Shown: positions 29,901-38,639, counted from the stretch's first letter. The stretch is 64,000 nucleotides of DNA from Corynebacterium kutscheri (GCF_000980835.1 NZ_CP011312.1:1798001-1862000); one strand, 5' to 3'. A program made the numbers and translations. The notes: generated from the sequence alone by a model not told the origin.

Positions 29901-31747
29901 CAACTAGAAGCACCCAAGGTGAAAACATCGCCAACGCGCGATTCGTACACCATCTCCTCATCGAGTTCCCCAACCCGGCGCGAACCTTTTTCACCACTGA
30001 GTAAATACACCCCATATAAACCACGATCAGGGATGGTTCCGCCTGAGGTAACAGCTACTCGCTGTGCACCTGGACGAGCACTTAGTACAGAGGTTTCGTG
30101 GTCGAAAACCACGCGCGGTTTAAGTTCAGCAAAATCAGTAGCTGGATATGCTCCACTAATTAGATCAATGACTGAATCAAAAACAGAACGCGCCAGGTTG
30201 CGGTAGGGATAGGCTCGTCGCACCAGTTCATACCAGTGGTCACTATGCCAATCATCAACTGCAACTGCGGCTACGGTTTGTTGACTTAGCACATCTAATG
30301 CATTCTGTGGTACCGAGATTTCTTCAATTAAGCCCTTACCCATTTGGTGCATAATGACCGCTGTTTGCACCAAATCTGCCTGGTGCATTGGGTAAAAAGA
30401 GCCCTGTGATACTGCTGCTACAGCATGGCCGGCACGACCAACACGTTGTATCGCACTAGCTACACTCGGCGGCGATTCCACCTGAACAACTAGTTCTATG
30501 GCTCCCATATCAATACCTAGTTCTAGCGAACTGGTAGCCACCACAGCTTTGATCTCACCATTTTTAAGCATCTGTTCGGTAATCTCGCGCTCTTGTTTCG
30601 ATACCGACCCATGGTGGGCGCGGGCAATAAAAGTTGGTGCGCTTCCTGCCACTGCGGTGCTCACCATAACTTGTGCTGGGTTTCGACGAGTAGGTGGGGC
30701 GAGTTCTTCCGGGGAAAATTTTTGCGCATATAGTTCATTAAGACGCGAGCTAAGCCGCTCTGCAGCGCGCCGGGAGTTAACAAAAATTAGACTAGAGCGG
30801 TGTGCCATAATTTCGTCGAATAGCTCTTTTTCAACAAAAGACCACAGCGAAGCGTCTACGGCTAAGGCGGAATCGCTCGCTAATGGTTTGTGTGTCGCGG
30901 TTAAGGCTGGATCTATATCCGTTACTGGTAATGCAGGATTTTTCATATCCGAGACGGGCACATGAACGTCTAATTGCCACGTCTTTTCTAGCGGTGGATT
31001 AATAATTTCTACTGGTCGATTACCAGCGAGAAACTGCGCTACTAAGGAAAGTGGACGTACTGTAGCCGAAAGTCCTATTCGCTGTATCGGTTTACCTACT
31101 AAATGCTCTAGACGCTCCAGACTTAACGCAAGGTGTACACCGCGCTTGGAATCAGCAACCGCATGAATTTCATCAATAATGACACACTCAACTTCACTAA
31201 GAATTTCTCGTGCTTGGGAGGTGAGTAAAAGATAGATTGACTCTGGGGTGGTGATTAAAATTTCCGGTGGATTCCGACGCTGTTGGGCTCGTTGGGCTGC
31301 CGTGGTATCCCCAGAACGAACCCCGATACTAATTTCTTCGATTCCCGCTCCGGTTCGCTGAGCAACTTCGCGCATAGCAGCAAGTGGAATATTTAAATTT
31401 TTCTCTACATCTACCCCCAGTGCTTTCAGAGGTGAGATATAAAGCACCTTCACTTTTGCTTGGCTAGTTTGTTTTTCGACGGTCTTCTTAGCTATCCCAC
31501 TAGCTAAATCCGAATGAAACAATGTGGGATGTCTGACAGGTTGAATAAGTCCTTGCAGTGCCCAGAAGAAAGCGGCAAGGGTTTTACCCGACCCAGTAGG
31601 TGCACCAACTAAAACGTTTTTACCTGCTGAAATAGCATTCCATGTAGCTTCTTGTACCGCAGTTGGGGCGCCAAAAGTTTCCTCAAACCACTGCCGTGCC
31701 ACCGGGTTAAAGCGGGTGAGAATACTCTCGTCAGAGTTAGTAGACAT
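26981..31747 (-). CDS. lhr: Lhr-type large ATP-dependent helicase
   Basis: About 1,588 aa, the length of the long bacterial Lhr proteins. The N-terminal superfamily 2 helicase core has GAPTGSGKTLAAFFWALQ (Walker A), TTPESIYLLLTSQ, IIDEIHAVADSKRG (DEIH box), GLSATVRPL (III), VATSSLELGIDMG (V) and IQRVGRAGHAV (VI). The ~1,000-aa C-terminal part holds the Lhr winged-helix and HTH_42-like modules. Lhr translocates on single-stranded DNA and unwinds RNA:DNA hybrids; in mycobacteria it is induced by DNA damage. A TTG 12 bases upstream of the ATG is possible. It is divergent from cysQ. Confidence 0.92.
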   Translation of the reverse strand: MSTNSDESILTRFNPVARQWFEETFGAPTAVQEATWNAISAGKNVLVGAPTGSGKTLAAFFWALQGLIQPVRHPTLFHSDLASGIAKKTVEKQTSQAKVKVLYISPLKALGVDVEKNLNIPLAAMREVAQRTGAGIEEISIGVRSGDTTAAQRAQQRRNPPEILITTPESIYLLLTSQAREILSEVECVIIDEIHAVADSKRGVHLALSLERLEHLVGKPIQRIGLSATVRPLSLVAQFLAGNRPVEIINPPLEKTWQLDVHVPVSDMKNPALPVTDIDPALTATHKPLASDSALAVDASLWSFVEKELFDEIMAHRSSLIFVNSRRAAERLSSRLNELYAQKFSPEELAPPTRRNPAQVMVSTAVAGSAPTFIARAHHGSVSKQEREITEQMLKNGEIKAVVATSSLELGIDMGAIELVVQVESPPSVASAIQRVGRAGHAVAAVSQGSFYPMHQADLVQTAVIMHQMGKGLIEEISVPQNALDVLSQQTVAAVAVDDWHSDHWYELVRRAYPYRNLARSVFDSVIDLISGAYPATDFAELKPRVVFDHETSVLSARPGAQRVAVTSGGTIPDRGLYGVYLLSGEKGSRRVGELDEEMVYESRVGDVFTLGASSWRIEAITNDQVHVSPAPGHTGRLPFWLGDDMNRPAELGKAIGAFRRAIATNPTQLEQFLDGVETNVRTNILHFLSEQQKATGQIPDEETLLLERFTDEVGDWQVVFHSPFGQAVNAAWALAVSARFEQRTGIDVQPVSNNDSIVLRIPYGQELPTAELFIIHPEEIEDIVRSQVAGSALFAARFRECAARALLLPKRDPGKRAPLWQQRLRASQLLSVAKKYPRFPIILETVRECIHDVYDLASLREVLGDIAQKRITIVEVTTETPSPFAASSLFHYRGGFIYQEDSPLAEKRAAALNLDTELLTQLLGTVELRELLDISVIETIDAQLRRVAIGYRARTEEELADLLRILGPIPVKQLAEKLDFDYHDELATRTMQVAINGVMHIAQIQDAVVLRDALGVVLPAQIASTAPSEIMVDALSQLVARWSRHRGPFVLTQLQEAFGLSSSIAHAVVESLCQPEHMRTGNKLIAGHFRTGVEETEYINAQVLDRIRRISLAQARAHTRAVSQSSYARFLPPWQHVAAVGCTPKLSGADGVYEVIEQLAGIRLPASTWETLVFPARIKNYQPSYLDELTTTGEVLIIGAGVATSNDPWIMLLPRDDASELLSPQEVELNPIQQKIVELLATGGGFYYADIRSHISTTVASDEQLREALWDSVAKSVIMPDSFAALRAHLYSGSGAKTTSRGGRFNTGSRLTRRSGRSGLRRGRLTTGFVRQASAPDLMGRWSLAPQANNQVTKNALLRSEIWLDRYGVVTRGSVVAEEVSGGFQLAYKTLSQFEHAGKAVRGLFIDGLGAAQFSTAAVVDRLRNYSDSPTKPSTGHWPSGTTSPEVYILAACDPANPYGAALAWPKSGCTRKAGALVVLIDGLLAAYLSRGGRKLQLFEEVLDYSADVLTLIVAALSEYVQRTQRALTIETINGDAALSSQYLPQFQQLAAPISITPRGLRIAVLRTEQTISVRSSESTTRGRTLT

Positions 31748-31782
31748 GTTCTTATTCAACCAAACAACTAGAGTAGGAAACT

Positions 31783-32541
31783 ATGACTGCACAGTTTGAC
31801 GACGCTACACTAACCTATCGGCTTGCCCAGGGAACGGGCGAAATTCTCAAAGGCGTGCGAAACGTTGGCGTTCTTCGCGGCCGCGAACTCGGTGAAGCCG
31901 GCGATGACCTCGCCCAAAACTGGATTGCACGAGTTCTAGAGCAACACCGACCACATGATGGTTTCCTGTCTGAAGAAGCAGCTGATAATCCTGAGCGACT
32001 CGGCAAAGACCGGGTATGGATTATTGACCCGCTTGATGGCACCAAGGAATTTGCTACCGGCCGCCAGGATTGGGCTGTGCATATCGCTTTGGTGGAACAT
32101 GGAATTCCTACCCATGCTGCTGTTGGGTTACCAGACTTAGGTGTGGTGTTTAATTCCTCTGAGGCTCGCGCGGTAACTGGCCCACTCTCACATCGCATTG
32201 CGCTATCGCATAACCGTCCCCCAGCAGTGGCTACTCATATTGCTGAAAAGCTTAATTTTTCAACCGAATCGCTCGGTTCTGCTGGCGCAAAGGCGATGCA
32301 TGTCTTGCTTGGTGATTATGATGCTTATATTCATGCTGGTGGCCAATATGAATGGGACTCGGCTGCGCCAGTAGGAGTTTGCCAAGCGGCCGGCTTGCAT
32401 TGTTCACGACTTGATGGCTCAGAACTTCGTTACAACAACAAAGACACCTATTTGCCAGATATTCTTATTTGTCGAAAAGAACTTGCTGAGGAAATCATTG
32501 CCCTTGCTACTGCTTTCCGGGAGGAAAACGGCTCTTATTAG
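31783..32541 (+). CDS. cysQ: 3'(2'),5'-bisphosphate nucleotidase (CysQ / inositol monophosphatase family)
   Basis: 252 aa. The metal-dependent phosphatase signatures are visible: FLSEEAADN (first acidic metal ligand), WIIDPLDGTKEF (DPxDGTxxF), and QYEWDSAAPVGVCQAAGL (the C-terminal WDxAA motif). CysQ degrades PAP from sulfate assimilation. Some relatives act on inositol or fructose phosphates, so specificity is by family resemblance. It is followed by a strong terminator. Confidence 0.87.
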   Translation: MTAQFDDATLTYRLAQGTGEILKGVRNVGVLRGRELGEAGDDLAQNWIARVLEQHRPHDGFLSEEAADNPERLGKDRVWIIDPLDGTKEFATGRQDWAVHIALVEHGIPTHAAVGLPDLGVVFNSSEARAVTGPLSHRIALSHNRPPAVATHIAEKLNFSTESLGSAGAKAMHVLLGDYDAYIHAGGQYEWDSAAPVGVCQAAGLHCSRLDGSELRYNNKDTYLPDILICRKELAEEIIALATAFREENGSY

Positions 32542-32597
32542 AACTCCTATTTAAAGCCGTATGCGGTAGTCAGCGCCGCAATAACAAAGATTTTAGT

Positions 32598-32626
32598 TCG
32601 TCGCATAGCTTTGCTTTATGCGACGA
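32598..32626 (+). terminator. Terminator of cysQ
   Basis: A 10-bp perfect stem (TCGTCGCATA / TATGCGACGA) with a 9-base loop and a T-rich tail. Confidence 0.75.
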
Positions 32627-32753
32627 CTTCTTTGTATAGCGCCGATAAATAAACGCATATCAGCTGCCTTATACGCACTAAAAAGACCACACTATAGGTC
32701 AGTTTAAAAACAACAGACATGCGTTCTTTAGCGTTTACCTTTATGCTTGGATC

Positions 32754-33557
32754 ATGTCTGTCATTGATACCCCTTATGAAGCGCTACTCGCCAAAATTTT
32801 GGCCGAGGGCACACACAAGGATGATCGCACCGGCACCGGAACCACAAGCCTTTTTGGTGCCCAAATACGCTATAACCTAGCAGATTCTTTCCCACTTATT
32901 ACGACCAAAAAAGTTCACTTTCATTCGGTAGTAGGTGAGTTACTGTGGTTCTTGCGCGGCGACTCCAATGTGAAGTGGCTCCAAGACAATGGAGTGCGCA
33001 TTTGGAATGAGTGGGCGGATGAAAATGGCGATCTCGGCCCGGTTTATGGTGTTCAATGGCGCAGTTGGCCAACCCCTGACGGGGATCATATCGACCAGAT
33101 CCATAACGCATTAACCACATTGCGTACTAATCCTGATTCGCGTCGCAATATTGTAAGCGCTTGGAATGTCTCAGAGCTACATAATATGGCGCTTCCTCCT
33201 TGCCACCTGTTATTCCAACTTTATGTCGCCAATGGGAAATTAAGTTGCCAGCTTTATCAGCGCAGCGCCGATATGTTTCTCGGCGTACCTTTTAATATTG
33301 CCTCTTACTCTTTGTTAACCCATATGCTTGCCCAACAAGCAGATCTTGAAGTAGGCGAATTTATTTGGACTGGCGGCGATTGCCATATCTATGACAACCA
33401 CATTGAACAGGTTAAGCTACAACTTTCACGTGAGCCACGTCCTTATCCGCAATTAGAGCTGAAAAAAGCCGATTCAATATTCTCTTACACTTTCGACGAT
33501 ATTGCGCTCAATGGTTATAATCCGCATCCAGTGATCAAAGGCAAAGTGAGCGTGTAA
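32754..33557 (+). CDS. thyA: Thymidylate synthase
   Basis: 267 aa with the classical ThyA motifs: [14 protein letters not shown] (folate/dUMP Arg), the catalytic [32 protein letters not shown], and [12 protein letters not shown]. It methylates dUMP using methylene-THF, giving dihydrofolate. The stop is followed directly by the DHFR start, with no intergenic base, so the pair recycles folate from one operon. Confidence 0.97.
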   Translation: MSVIDTPYEALLAKILAEGTHKDDRTGTGTTSLFGAQIRYNLADSFPLITTKKVHFHSVVGELLWFLRGDSNVKWLQDNGVRIWNEWADENGDLGPVYGVQWRSWPTPDGDHIDQIHNALTTLRTNPDSRRNIVSAWNVSELHNMALPPCHLLFQLYVANGKLSCQLYQRSADMFLGVPFNIASYSLLTHMLAQQADLEVGEFIWTGGDCHIYDNHIEQVKLQLSREPRPYPQLELKKADSIFSYTFDDIALNGYNPHPVIKGKVSV

Positions 33558-34079
33558 ATGCAGCATCTGGACATGACCGATACACCGATAAAGCGCCCTG
33601 GTTTAAAAGCAATCTGGGCGCAATCAATTGATGGAATTATTGGTACTGGTACAGATATGCCCTGGCATTTACCGGAAGATTTACAGCATTTTAAAGAAAC
33701 CACGAGTGGTCATGATGTGCTCATGGGCAGAAAAACCTGGGAGTCTATTCCCCCACGTTTTCGCCCACTTCCGGGCAGACGCAATATTGTGCTTTCTTCT
33801 TCTCCAGCTGGTCAATGGTCTCAGGGTGCTGAGGTAGTCACTGATTATAGTAATTTTGACGGTTGGGTTATCGGCGGTGGAAGTGTTTATGCTGCCACTT
33901 TAGCTTTGGTGCAGCATATTGAGCTCACTCTTATTGATCTTCCGCTTGCCCATAAACTTGGCGAACAGGCTGTTTATGCCCCTGACATAGCTGATTTTGA
34001 GGTAGTCAGCGATTCTGATTGGTTAGTATCACAAACCGGTCTGCGCTATAAATTTCAAAGTTTGCGTCGGAAGCAGTAA
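33558..34079 (+). CDS. folA: Dihydrofolate reductase
   Basis: 173 aa. Motifs are AIWAQSIDGIIGTGTDMPWHLPEDLQHFK (the Trp-Pro loop and the catalytic Glu/Asp), VLMGRKTWESIPPRFRPLPGRRNIVLS, and VIGGGSVYAATL (NADPH site). It starts on the base after the thyA stop and ends where the next gene's GTG reading begins, indicating translational coupling. Confidence 0.96.
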   Translation: MQHLDMTDTPIKRPGLKAIWAQSIDGIIGTGTDMPWHLPEDLQHFKETTSGHDVLMGRKTWESIPPRFRPLPGRRNIVLSSSPAGQWSQGAEVVTDYSNFDGWVIGGGSVYAATLALVQHIELTLIDLPLAHKLGEQAVYAPDIADFEVVSDSDWLVSQTGLRYKFQSLRRKQ

Positions 34080-34097
34080 GTGCGTCAAGATGTCTAC

Positions 34098-34355
34098 ATG
34101 ACCAACCAGCATGTAACTATTTATGCAGCCGACTGGTGCCCTTTTTGCCAACGGTTGTTAAAAGCTTTGGATCGCACCGAGACACCTTATGCGCTAGTAG
34201 ATGTTGAGGCAGATGAGCAAGCATCCGAGTGGGTAAAATCCGTCAATGAGGGCAATCGCATTGTGCCTACTGTGAAATACTCCGATGGCACAACAGCAAC
34301 TAATCCTTCGGCGTCTGAGGTACGCAAAAAATTAGCCCAGCTCAGCTCTTCATAG
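34098..34355 (+). CDS. Mycoredoxin (glutaredoxin-like, CPFC active site)
   Basis: About 85 aa: VTIYAADWCPFCQRLLKAL with a CxxC active site, and NRIVPTVKYSDG containing the cis-proline. Close to corynebacterial and mycobacterial mycoredoxin-1, which reduces mycothiol mixed disulfides. I prefer ATG at 34098 by family length; a GTG at 34080, directly after the folA stop, is possible. Third gene of thyA-folA-mrx. Confidence 0.85.
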   Translation: MTNQHVTIYAADWCPFCQRLLKALDRTETPYALVDVEADEQASEWVKSVNEGNRIVPTVKYSDGTTATNPSASEVRKKLAQLSSS

Positions 34356-34479
34356 GTTTATTTAACCTCAACGGTGCTTTTCTCTTTCGTCGATAAGCAC
34401 CCGTAGTACTAAGACTCACGCAGGAAGTGACAACTTCACCCAAACTCTAGATAATTAAGGATATCCTTGCTTTAATTAG

Positions 34480-34507
34480 GCTCCATGGAACACCATGGAG
34501 CTTTTCT
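34480..34507 (+). terminator. Hairpin with T run overlapping the next gene's start
   Basis: GCTCCATGG-AACA-CCATGGAGC is a perfect 9-bp stem-loop followed by TTTTCTT, an intrinsic terminator suited to end thyA-folA-mrx. The predicted ATG of the next gene (34485) is inside its left arm. Confidence 0.65.
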
Positions 34508-35726
34508 TATTCATATCAATACTGCAGATCAACTATACCGGCCCATTTCGCGCAGCCTTATTGCCGAAGGGAATATGCCGGCTGATACTTTTATTGATAT
34601 TTTATCTTGCTCCTTAGGATTAGCCCCTAAACCTTATTGGTGTATTGGTGTTGGCAAAGGTTACTACGTGGGGCGTCGCCAATTTCATCTCGCCCACCCC
34701 ATGCTTATCGACGCCCAACCGCTCAATCTGCATGACCTAGTTCAGCTTAGTCACACATTTAATAGTTTTAACAGCGAAGAAGAGGCAACCTTCACCCTAG
34801 AAATTACCGGCCAAGCGCTCTGGCATTTTGAGGTTCAAATCAGCTCATATACCGATCCGCTGGGTTTATTAGAAGATTATTTGCAACAAGAAAACCAATC
34901 CATCGCATTATTGGAAGCTATCGGCAGTTTTAACCCAGATATTGATCCACGTATTGCAGCACTTGCCGACGCCGCCGCGCTTGGTTACTCAGTAGCACCC
35001 CATATAGGTATGGATGCACTCGTGAACCGGGTAGATGCCCAGCTTGATATTGATCCGTGCCAAAGTGATGCGCACGCTATGTTGGCTGCCTATCATGCCT
35101 TAGATAAACATGGAAAAGTGCAACCGTGGATTCACTTTTTTGCAGCTTTTAGCAAAAGTCCTATTATCTCAGCGGTTAATGCTATTCTGCATCAGCTTAG
35201 CTGCCCTGACCTCACCGATTCCCCGATCAGCGCGAGTAGTACCGATGAAATTATGGGCTTCGCACGCAAGTTGTTAATTATCAACAATTATGTGGGAACA
35301 GATGAGCACAATAACTTATGTTTATCTGCCCACATAGCTGGCGAACTTACTTCGCATCATCATGCCTCTACAACAATGATTGCTCAGCTATACAGCAGTA
35401 TCCCAGTGCACAAGATGGTACTGCCCAAACAAGCTTTTGATATTACGCCCCGACCAGTGCGCTATATTTGCCCACAGCCGCATGCCACACTGGAGCATTT
35501 TCATTTCCAGCATGATTGTTCGCTTGATTCAGTCTATCTTCCCGAGTGCCAAAAGCTTTACGACGATACCGGCGCTACCGAGCTCAGCAGCCTAGACTCC
35601 TTACCATTTGGCTATACCCGAAGGTTTATGAAAAAGGAGCATAATCTAGATTTAACCCTTCACCAGGCCTTAACTGGGCTCGATTTTGATATCGAGCTCA
35701 GTAAACTTATGCGTGAACAAAACTAA
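34485..35726 (+). CDS. Hypothetical 413-aa protein
   Basis: I do not recognise a specific family with confidence. The N-terminal ~110 residues (LIHINTADQLYRPISRSLIAEG ... LWHFEVQI) vaguely resemble the pRiA4b ORF-3 fold, in which a beta-strand with an Arg-Pro pair is followed by a helix and a final strand. The rest is helical and rich in Asp, His and Leu, with no signal peptide or membrane segment. The first ATG lies inside a terminator-like hairpin and lacks a good ribosome site, so a later start (for example Met 29, after GAAGGGA) may be used. It is on the same strand as thyA-folA-mrx. Confidence 0.65.
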   Translation: MEHHGAFLIHINTADQLYRPISRSLIAEGNMPADTFIDILSCSLGLAPKPYWCIGVGKGYYVGRRQFHLAHPMLIDAQPLNLHDLVQLSHTFNSFNSEEEATFTLEITGQALWHFEVQISSYTDPLGLLEDYLQQENQSIALLEAIGSFNPDIDPRIAALADAAALGYSVAPHIGMDALVNRVDAQLDIDPCQSDAHAMLAAYHALDKHGKVQPWIHFFAAFSKSPIISAVNAILHQLSCPDLTDSPISASSTDEIMGFARKLLIINNYVGTDEHNNLCLSAHIAGELTSHHHASTTMIAQLYSSIPVHKMVLPKQAFDITPRPVRYICPQPHATLEHFHFQHDCSLDSVYLPECQKLYDDTGATELSSLDSLPFGYTRRFMKKEHNLDLTLHQALTGLDFDIELSKLMREQN

Positions 35727-35767
35727 GTGCCATTACACCATGCTAGTTCTTAGTCGGGTGAATGCTC

Positions 35768-36559
35768 TTAATGAATGCCTTCGCCTACTTGGTCTGCTGG
35801 GTTTTCTTCATCAAATTCTCGAATAAGATAGGTATCCATAATCCAGCCGTGTTCAGCGCGTAGCCTGGCCTTAAGCTGTGCTAATTCCTCACCGATTTCA
35901 GCAACGTATCCTTTACGCAATACTTGCTGTGGAGTACCCAAAAATGCGCCCCAATAAATATATGTATGTTCAGTGTAGACATCTAGCCAGGAAGCCTTGC
36001 CATCTAACATAACAACGCAATTACGACGTTGTTGTGCTGGTGTATCAGCAAAATTACGCCCAGTGGTGATATGGATGGCCTCACCGATACGGTTAATCAA
36101 AATCGCATGTTCAGCAGTAAGCACCTGCACAGCAGTAATTCCAGGGATGACCTTTACCTCGCAATCAAGGTCTTCTAGATTACGCATATGCTCGATAATG
36201 CGCAGGGTGGAATCATATAAGCTCGGATCGCCCCAAACTAGAAACGCTACCTGTCCCTGTTCGCTACTATTTGCCCGAATCGTCTGGGCAAGCAACGTTG
36301 CCCGTGCTTGATGCCAGCGCAAAACCTCTGCCCGATAGTCTTGTGGCTTACGATCACGTGGTGGATCAGTTACCGCCACAATAGGAACTTCAGGTGCGTG
36401 CGTATCGACAATCTGTTGCCGCAGCGCTAATAGATCAGCTTTTGCATCACCCTTATCAAGGGAAATAACTACTTCTGACCGTGAAAGCGCTGAAATTGCT
36501 TGCTGACTAAGATAGTCCGGACTACCAGCGCCAATTCCAATAACGTAAAGGGTACGCAC
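35768..36559 (-). CDS. cobF: Precorrin-6A synthase (deacetylating), CobF
   Basis: About 263 aa from GTG (VRTLYVIGIGAGSPDYLSQQA), the length of known CobF. It has the tetrapyrrole methylase SAM-binding layout: GIGAGSPD at the start, then FLVWGDPSLYDSTL and VIPGITAVQVL. The family-specific features IHITTGR and YIYWGAFLG follow. CobF methylates precorrin-5 at C-1 with loss of acetate in the aerobic cobalamin pathway. No other cob genes are visible here. Longer readings upstream overlap the neighbouring small gene. Confidence 0.88.
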   Translation of the reverse strand: MRTLYVIGIGAGSPDYLSQQAISALSRSEVVISLDKGDAKADLLALRQQIVDTHAPEVPIVAVTDPPRDRKPQDYRAEVLRWHQARATLLAQTIRANSSEQGQVAFLVWGDPSLYDSTLRIIEHMRNLEDLDCEVKVIPGITAVQVLTAEHAILINRIGEAIHITTGRNFADTPAQQRRNCVVMLDGKASWLDVYTEHTYIYWGAFLGTPQQVLRKGYVAEIGEELAQLKARLRAEHGWIMDTYLIREFDEENPADQVGEGIH

Positions 36560-36563
36560 GGGT

Positions 36564-36836
36564 TTAATCTTCGTCGCCGTAGAGATTAGCGACGTCATTT
36601 TCTGATAACACCGCATTCATCCGAGAATAATCAATTGAATTTTGCTGATGCAGATAACGATCACACACCGCAGACAATTGTTTGGCATCAAACTTATTCA
36701 ACGTCAAAATACGAGTAGTTGTACCATCTTCCTGCAGTTGCTCAAGAACCAAGACACTATTGCCTTTTTCTTCTACAACAACCGCAACCACCGGGCGGCG
36801 CTCAACATCATGAAAAATTGGATGAATCTCAGACAT
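36564..36836 (-). CDS. Conserved small hypothetical protein (90 aa)
   Basis: MSEIHPIFHDVERRPVVAVVV ... VLVLEQLQEDGTTTRILTLNKFDAKQLSAVCDRYL ... ANLYGDED. It is soluble, compact and acidic at the C-terminus. I know no function. The start follows AAGGAT. An upstream reading to 36938 is not supported. The stop lies 4 bases before the cobF GTG, so the two are probably an operon. Confidence 0.75.
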   Translation of the reverse strand: MSEIHPIFHDVERRPVVAVVVEEKGNSVLVLEQLQEDGTTTRILTLNKFDAKQLSAVCDRYLHQQNSIDYSRMNAVLSENDVANLYGDED

Positions 36837-37104
36837 GCTTATTATCCTTCCATAAAAAATATTTTTTGTTATGGGTGCCGCCGTCGTTAACTCGCCTTCA
36901 CCCTGGCATAAGGCTCTTATCCCAGCATAGGCCGCCAAGGTGTACTAGGAAGAAAAACAGTAAAAATCTTCCTTAACTTTTAAAAAAATACGTCTTCTAC
37001 CCACGTTTTAATTTTCTTCACCAGTTTCCGGTACGCTAGTCCCGTGTCATACGAGATATGCGTTATAGGTTGATAGCCTACGACAGCATTCTTAATGCAC
37101 TAGC

Positions 37105-37177
37105 GCCCTAGTAGCTCAGTGGATAGAGCACGGCTCTCCTAAAGCCGGTGTCGGAGGTTCGATTCCTCTCTGGGGCA
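37105..37177 (+). tRNA. tRNA-Arg (anticodon CCT)
   Basis: 73 nt forming a full cloverleaf: acceptor GCCCTAG / CTGGGGC (one G-U pair), D-arm GCTCAGTGGATAGAGC, anticodon stem CGGCT / AGCCG around CTCCTAA with anticodon CCT (reads AGG), and T-arm GGAGGTTCGATTCCTC. The CCA is not encoded. It borders a small element with mobile character. Confidence 0.96.
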
Positions 37178-37527
37178 CTTTTCCTTTTCCCTCGTTAACC
37201 AGTATTTTTGCAGGTTAGCGGGGGTTTTACCTTTTCCCATAGGGGTAAAGCAAGGCTAAATAAGGCCTAATATGGTGGCACATGTCGTGAAATTGTCGTG
37301 AAACCCCTGGTCGCTACACGGAAAATTCAGCCCTAAGATTTGAAAAGTTAATATTTTTTAACCCTGCGTGAACCATTCAGCAATGAATAAAGGCTTATTT
37401 AATTATTTACAAAATTAGGAACATTCGGTGGTACAGTAAGGCCCGTGTCAAGACTTAGGGTGAAACACCCTTTACAAACGTAAAAAGCCCCTAATGCAAG
37501 TTATAGAACCTACACCAGGAGCTATCT
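37178..37527. other. Region downstream of tRNA-Arg with tandem repeats
   Basis: About 350 bases without a supported ORF. It contains two exact TGTCGTGAAA repeats (37283-37292 and 37294-37303, period 11), the spacing expected of phage integrase arm sites, and a small hairpin AGGGTG-AAA-CACCCT (37457-37471) followed by TTT. I see no second copy of the tRNA 3' end marking an attachment boundary. Confidence 0.5.
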
Positions 37528-37839
37528 TTAGGCTTTCAGCAAGCTTTTAATCTCATCCAAATCAATATCATCCGGTCTAGGTGGTTTCGCTCCACCATCA
37601 GCCCAGCGCATTAACTGCTCCAAATGCTTCACAGCGGTTACAAGTGCCATACGCAGTCGGTGGTTATCCACCTCCACACTACGACGCTTCTCACGCTCAT
37701 CGCCTAAATCCGCCTGCATCTTATCAACACGCGCCTCCAACGCATCCATGCGTGAACCCTTGGCAGCTTGTGCATCAGACCTAGCCTTCACCAAACCAAT
37801 CCACAACCCACCTAACGCAGTAATAAAAGCACCCACACG
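37528..37839 (-). CDS. Small membrane/coiled-coil protein, phage-like
   Basis: About 103 aa from a GTG start (VGAFITALGGLWIGLVKARS). One membrane helix is followed by a long heptad coiled coil (DALEARVDKMQADLGDEREKRRS to ~residue 65) and a charged tail ending KSLLKA. This layout is common next to holin/endolysin genes in actinophages. A TTG start at 37872 is possible but would overlap the divergent gene's ATG. Probably a leftover of a mobile element. Confidence 0.55.
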   Translation of the reverse strand, partial: RVGAFITALGGLWIGLVKARSDAQAAKGSRMDALEARVDKMQADLGDEREKRRSVEVDNHRLRMALVTAVKHLEQLMRWADGGAKPPRPDDIDLDEIKSLLKA

Positions 37840-37871
37840 TCCAACGCAATCTACAAACAGATAGGAATCCA

Positions 37872-38249
37872 ATGACCACCATCAACATCACTGCCACCCG
37901 CAACAACGGGTGGTGGACAGCCATCAGCGACGACATCCCTGGTTTTGTAACCCAGGCACGCCGCCTCGACCAAATCGAAGACTACGCCCGCGACATCGCA
38001 CAGCTATCAGAAAAATTCACCGACGATGAACTCGAAACTCTGAAATACCACATCGAAGCAGACACCTACTCCGAAGCCGCGCACCAAGCACTAGAAGCTA
38101 ATCAACAAGCTAAACAAGCCCAAGAAAAAGCCTCCCGGCTTATGCGTAAAACCGCCCGCGGACTCGCCAGGCAAGGCCTCATCTACAGAGATATCGGATT
38201 CATACTAGGGGTCAGCTACCAACGCGCACAAGTACTAGCTACAACCTAG
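37872..38249 (+). CDS. Orphan HicB-like protein with C-terminal helix-turn-helix
   Basis: 125 aa. The N-terminus INITATRNNGWWTAISDDIPGFVTQARRLDQIEDYARDI fits the partial RNase-H fold of HicB antitoxins. A helical middle follows, then LARQGLIYRDIGFILGVSYQRAQVLAT, a clear helix-turn-helix. I find no HicA toxin-like ORF (a ~60-aa RNA-binding protein with a GSH-type motif) beside it. It may be an orphan antitoxin or a regulator left by a mobile element. Confidence 0.6.
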   Translation: MTTINITATRNNGWWTAISDDIPGFVTQARRLDQIEDYARDIAQLSEKFTDDELETLKYHIEADTYSEAAHQALEANQQAKQAQEKASRLMRKTARGLARQGLIYRDIGFILGVSYQRAQVLATT

Positions 38250-38343
38250 CCCATACAAAAATAAAGCCCAGAAAATAGCCCCTAAAAACTAAAAGTCTCC
38301 ACACACCTGCTAAAGCATGTAGAGATTTTCCTATTTCAAGCCA

Positions 38344-38631
38344 CTAGATCATTAGTCCAATGAGTACATAAACAAGAACACATGTAGCCCCTGCGTTGAA
38401 AATCAGTAGCAGAAGTGGAATCTTCCGACCTCTTCTATTTTTTGAGAGATACTGCAGAAGAAATGAGGATAAAATCCCAGTAGATAAGGAAAGCAGCACT
38501 AACGCACCGATTATTCCATCTTCGAACTTTAATGCGGAGAAAGTAAACGCCACTATTGAGCAGAACCAAACACCAAAAACTCCTACAAAAGCACCATGAG
38601 CCTCACGGGGCGGTAATTCTTGAAGTTCCAT
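38344..38631 (-). CDS. Small three-helix membrane protein
   Basis: 95 aa with three hydrophobic helices (~15-34, ~38-60, ~70-93) and a basic loop (SKNRRGRK). The start follows a strong AAGGAGG. Function unknown; the context is accessory DNA next to tRNA-Arg. Confidence 0.65.
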   Translation of the reverse strand: MELQELPPREAHGAFVGVFGVWFCSIVAFTFSALKFEDGIIGALVLLSLSTGILSSFLLQYLSKNRRGRKIPLLLLIFNAGATCVLVYVLIGLMI

Positions 38632-38639
38632 ACTTTCCT

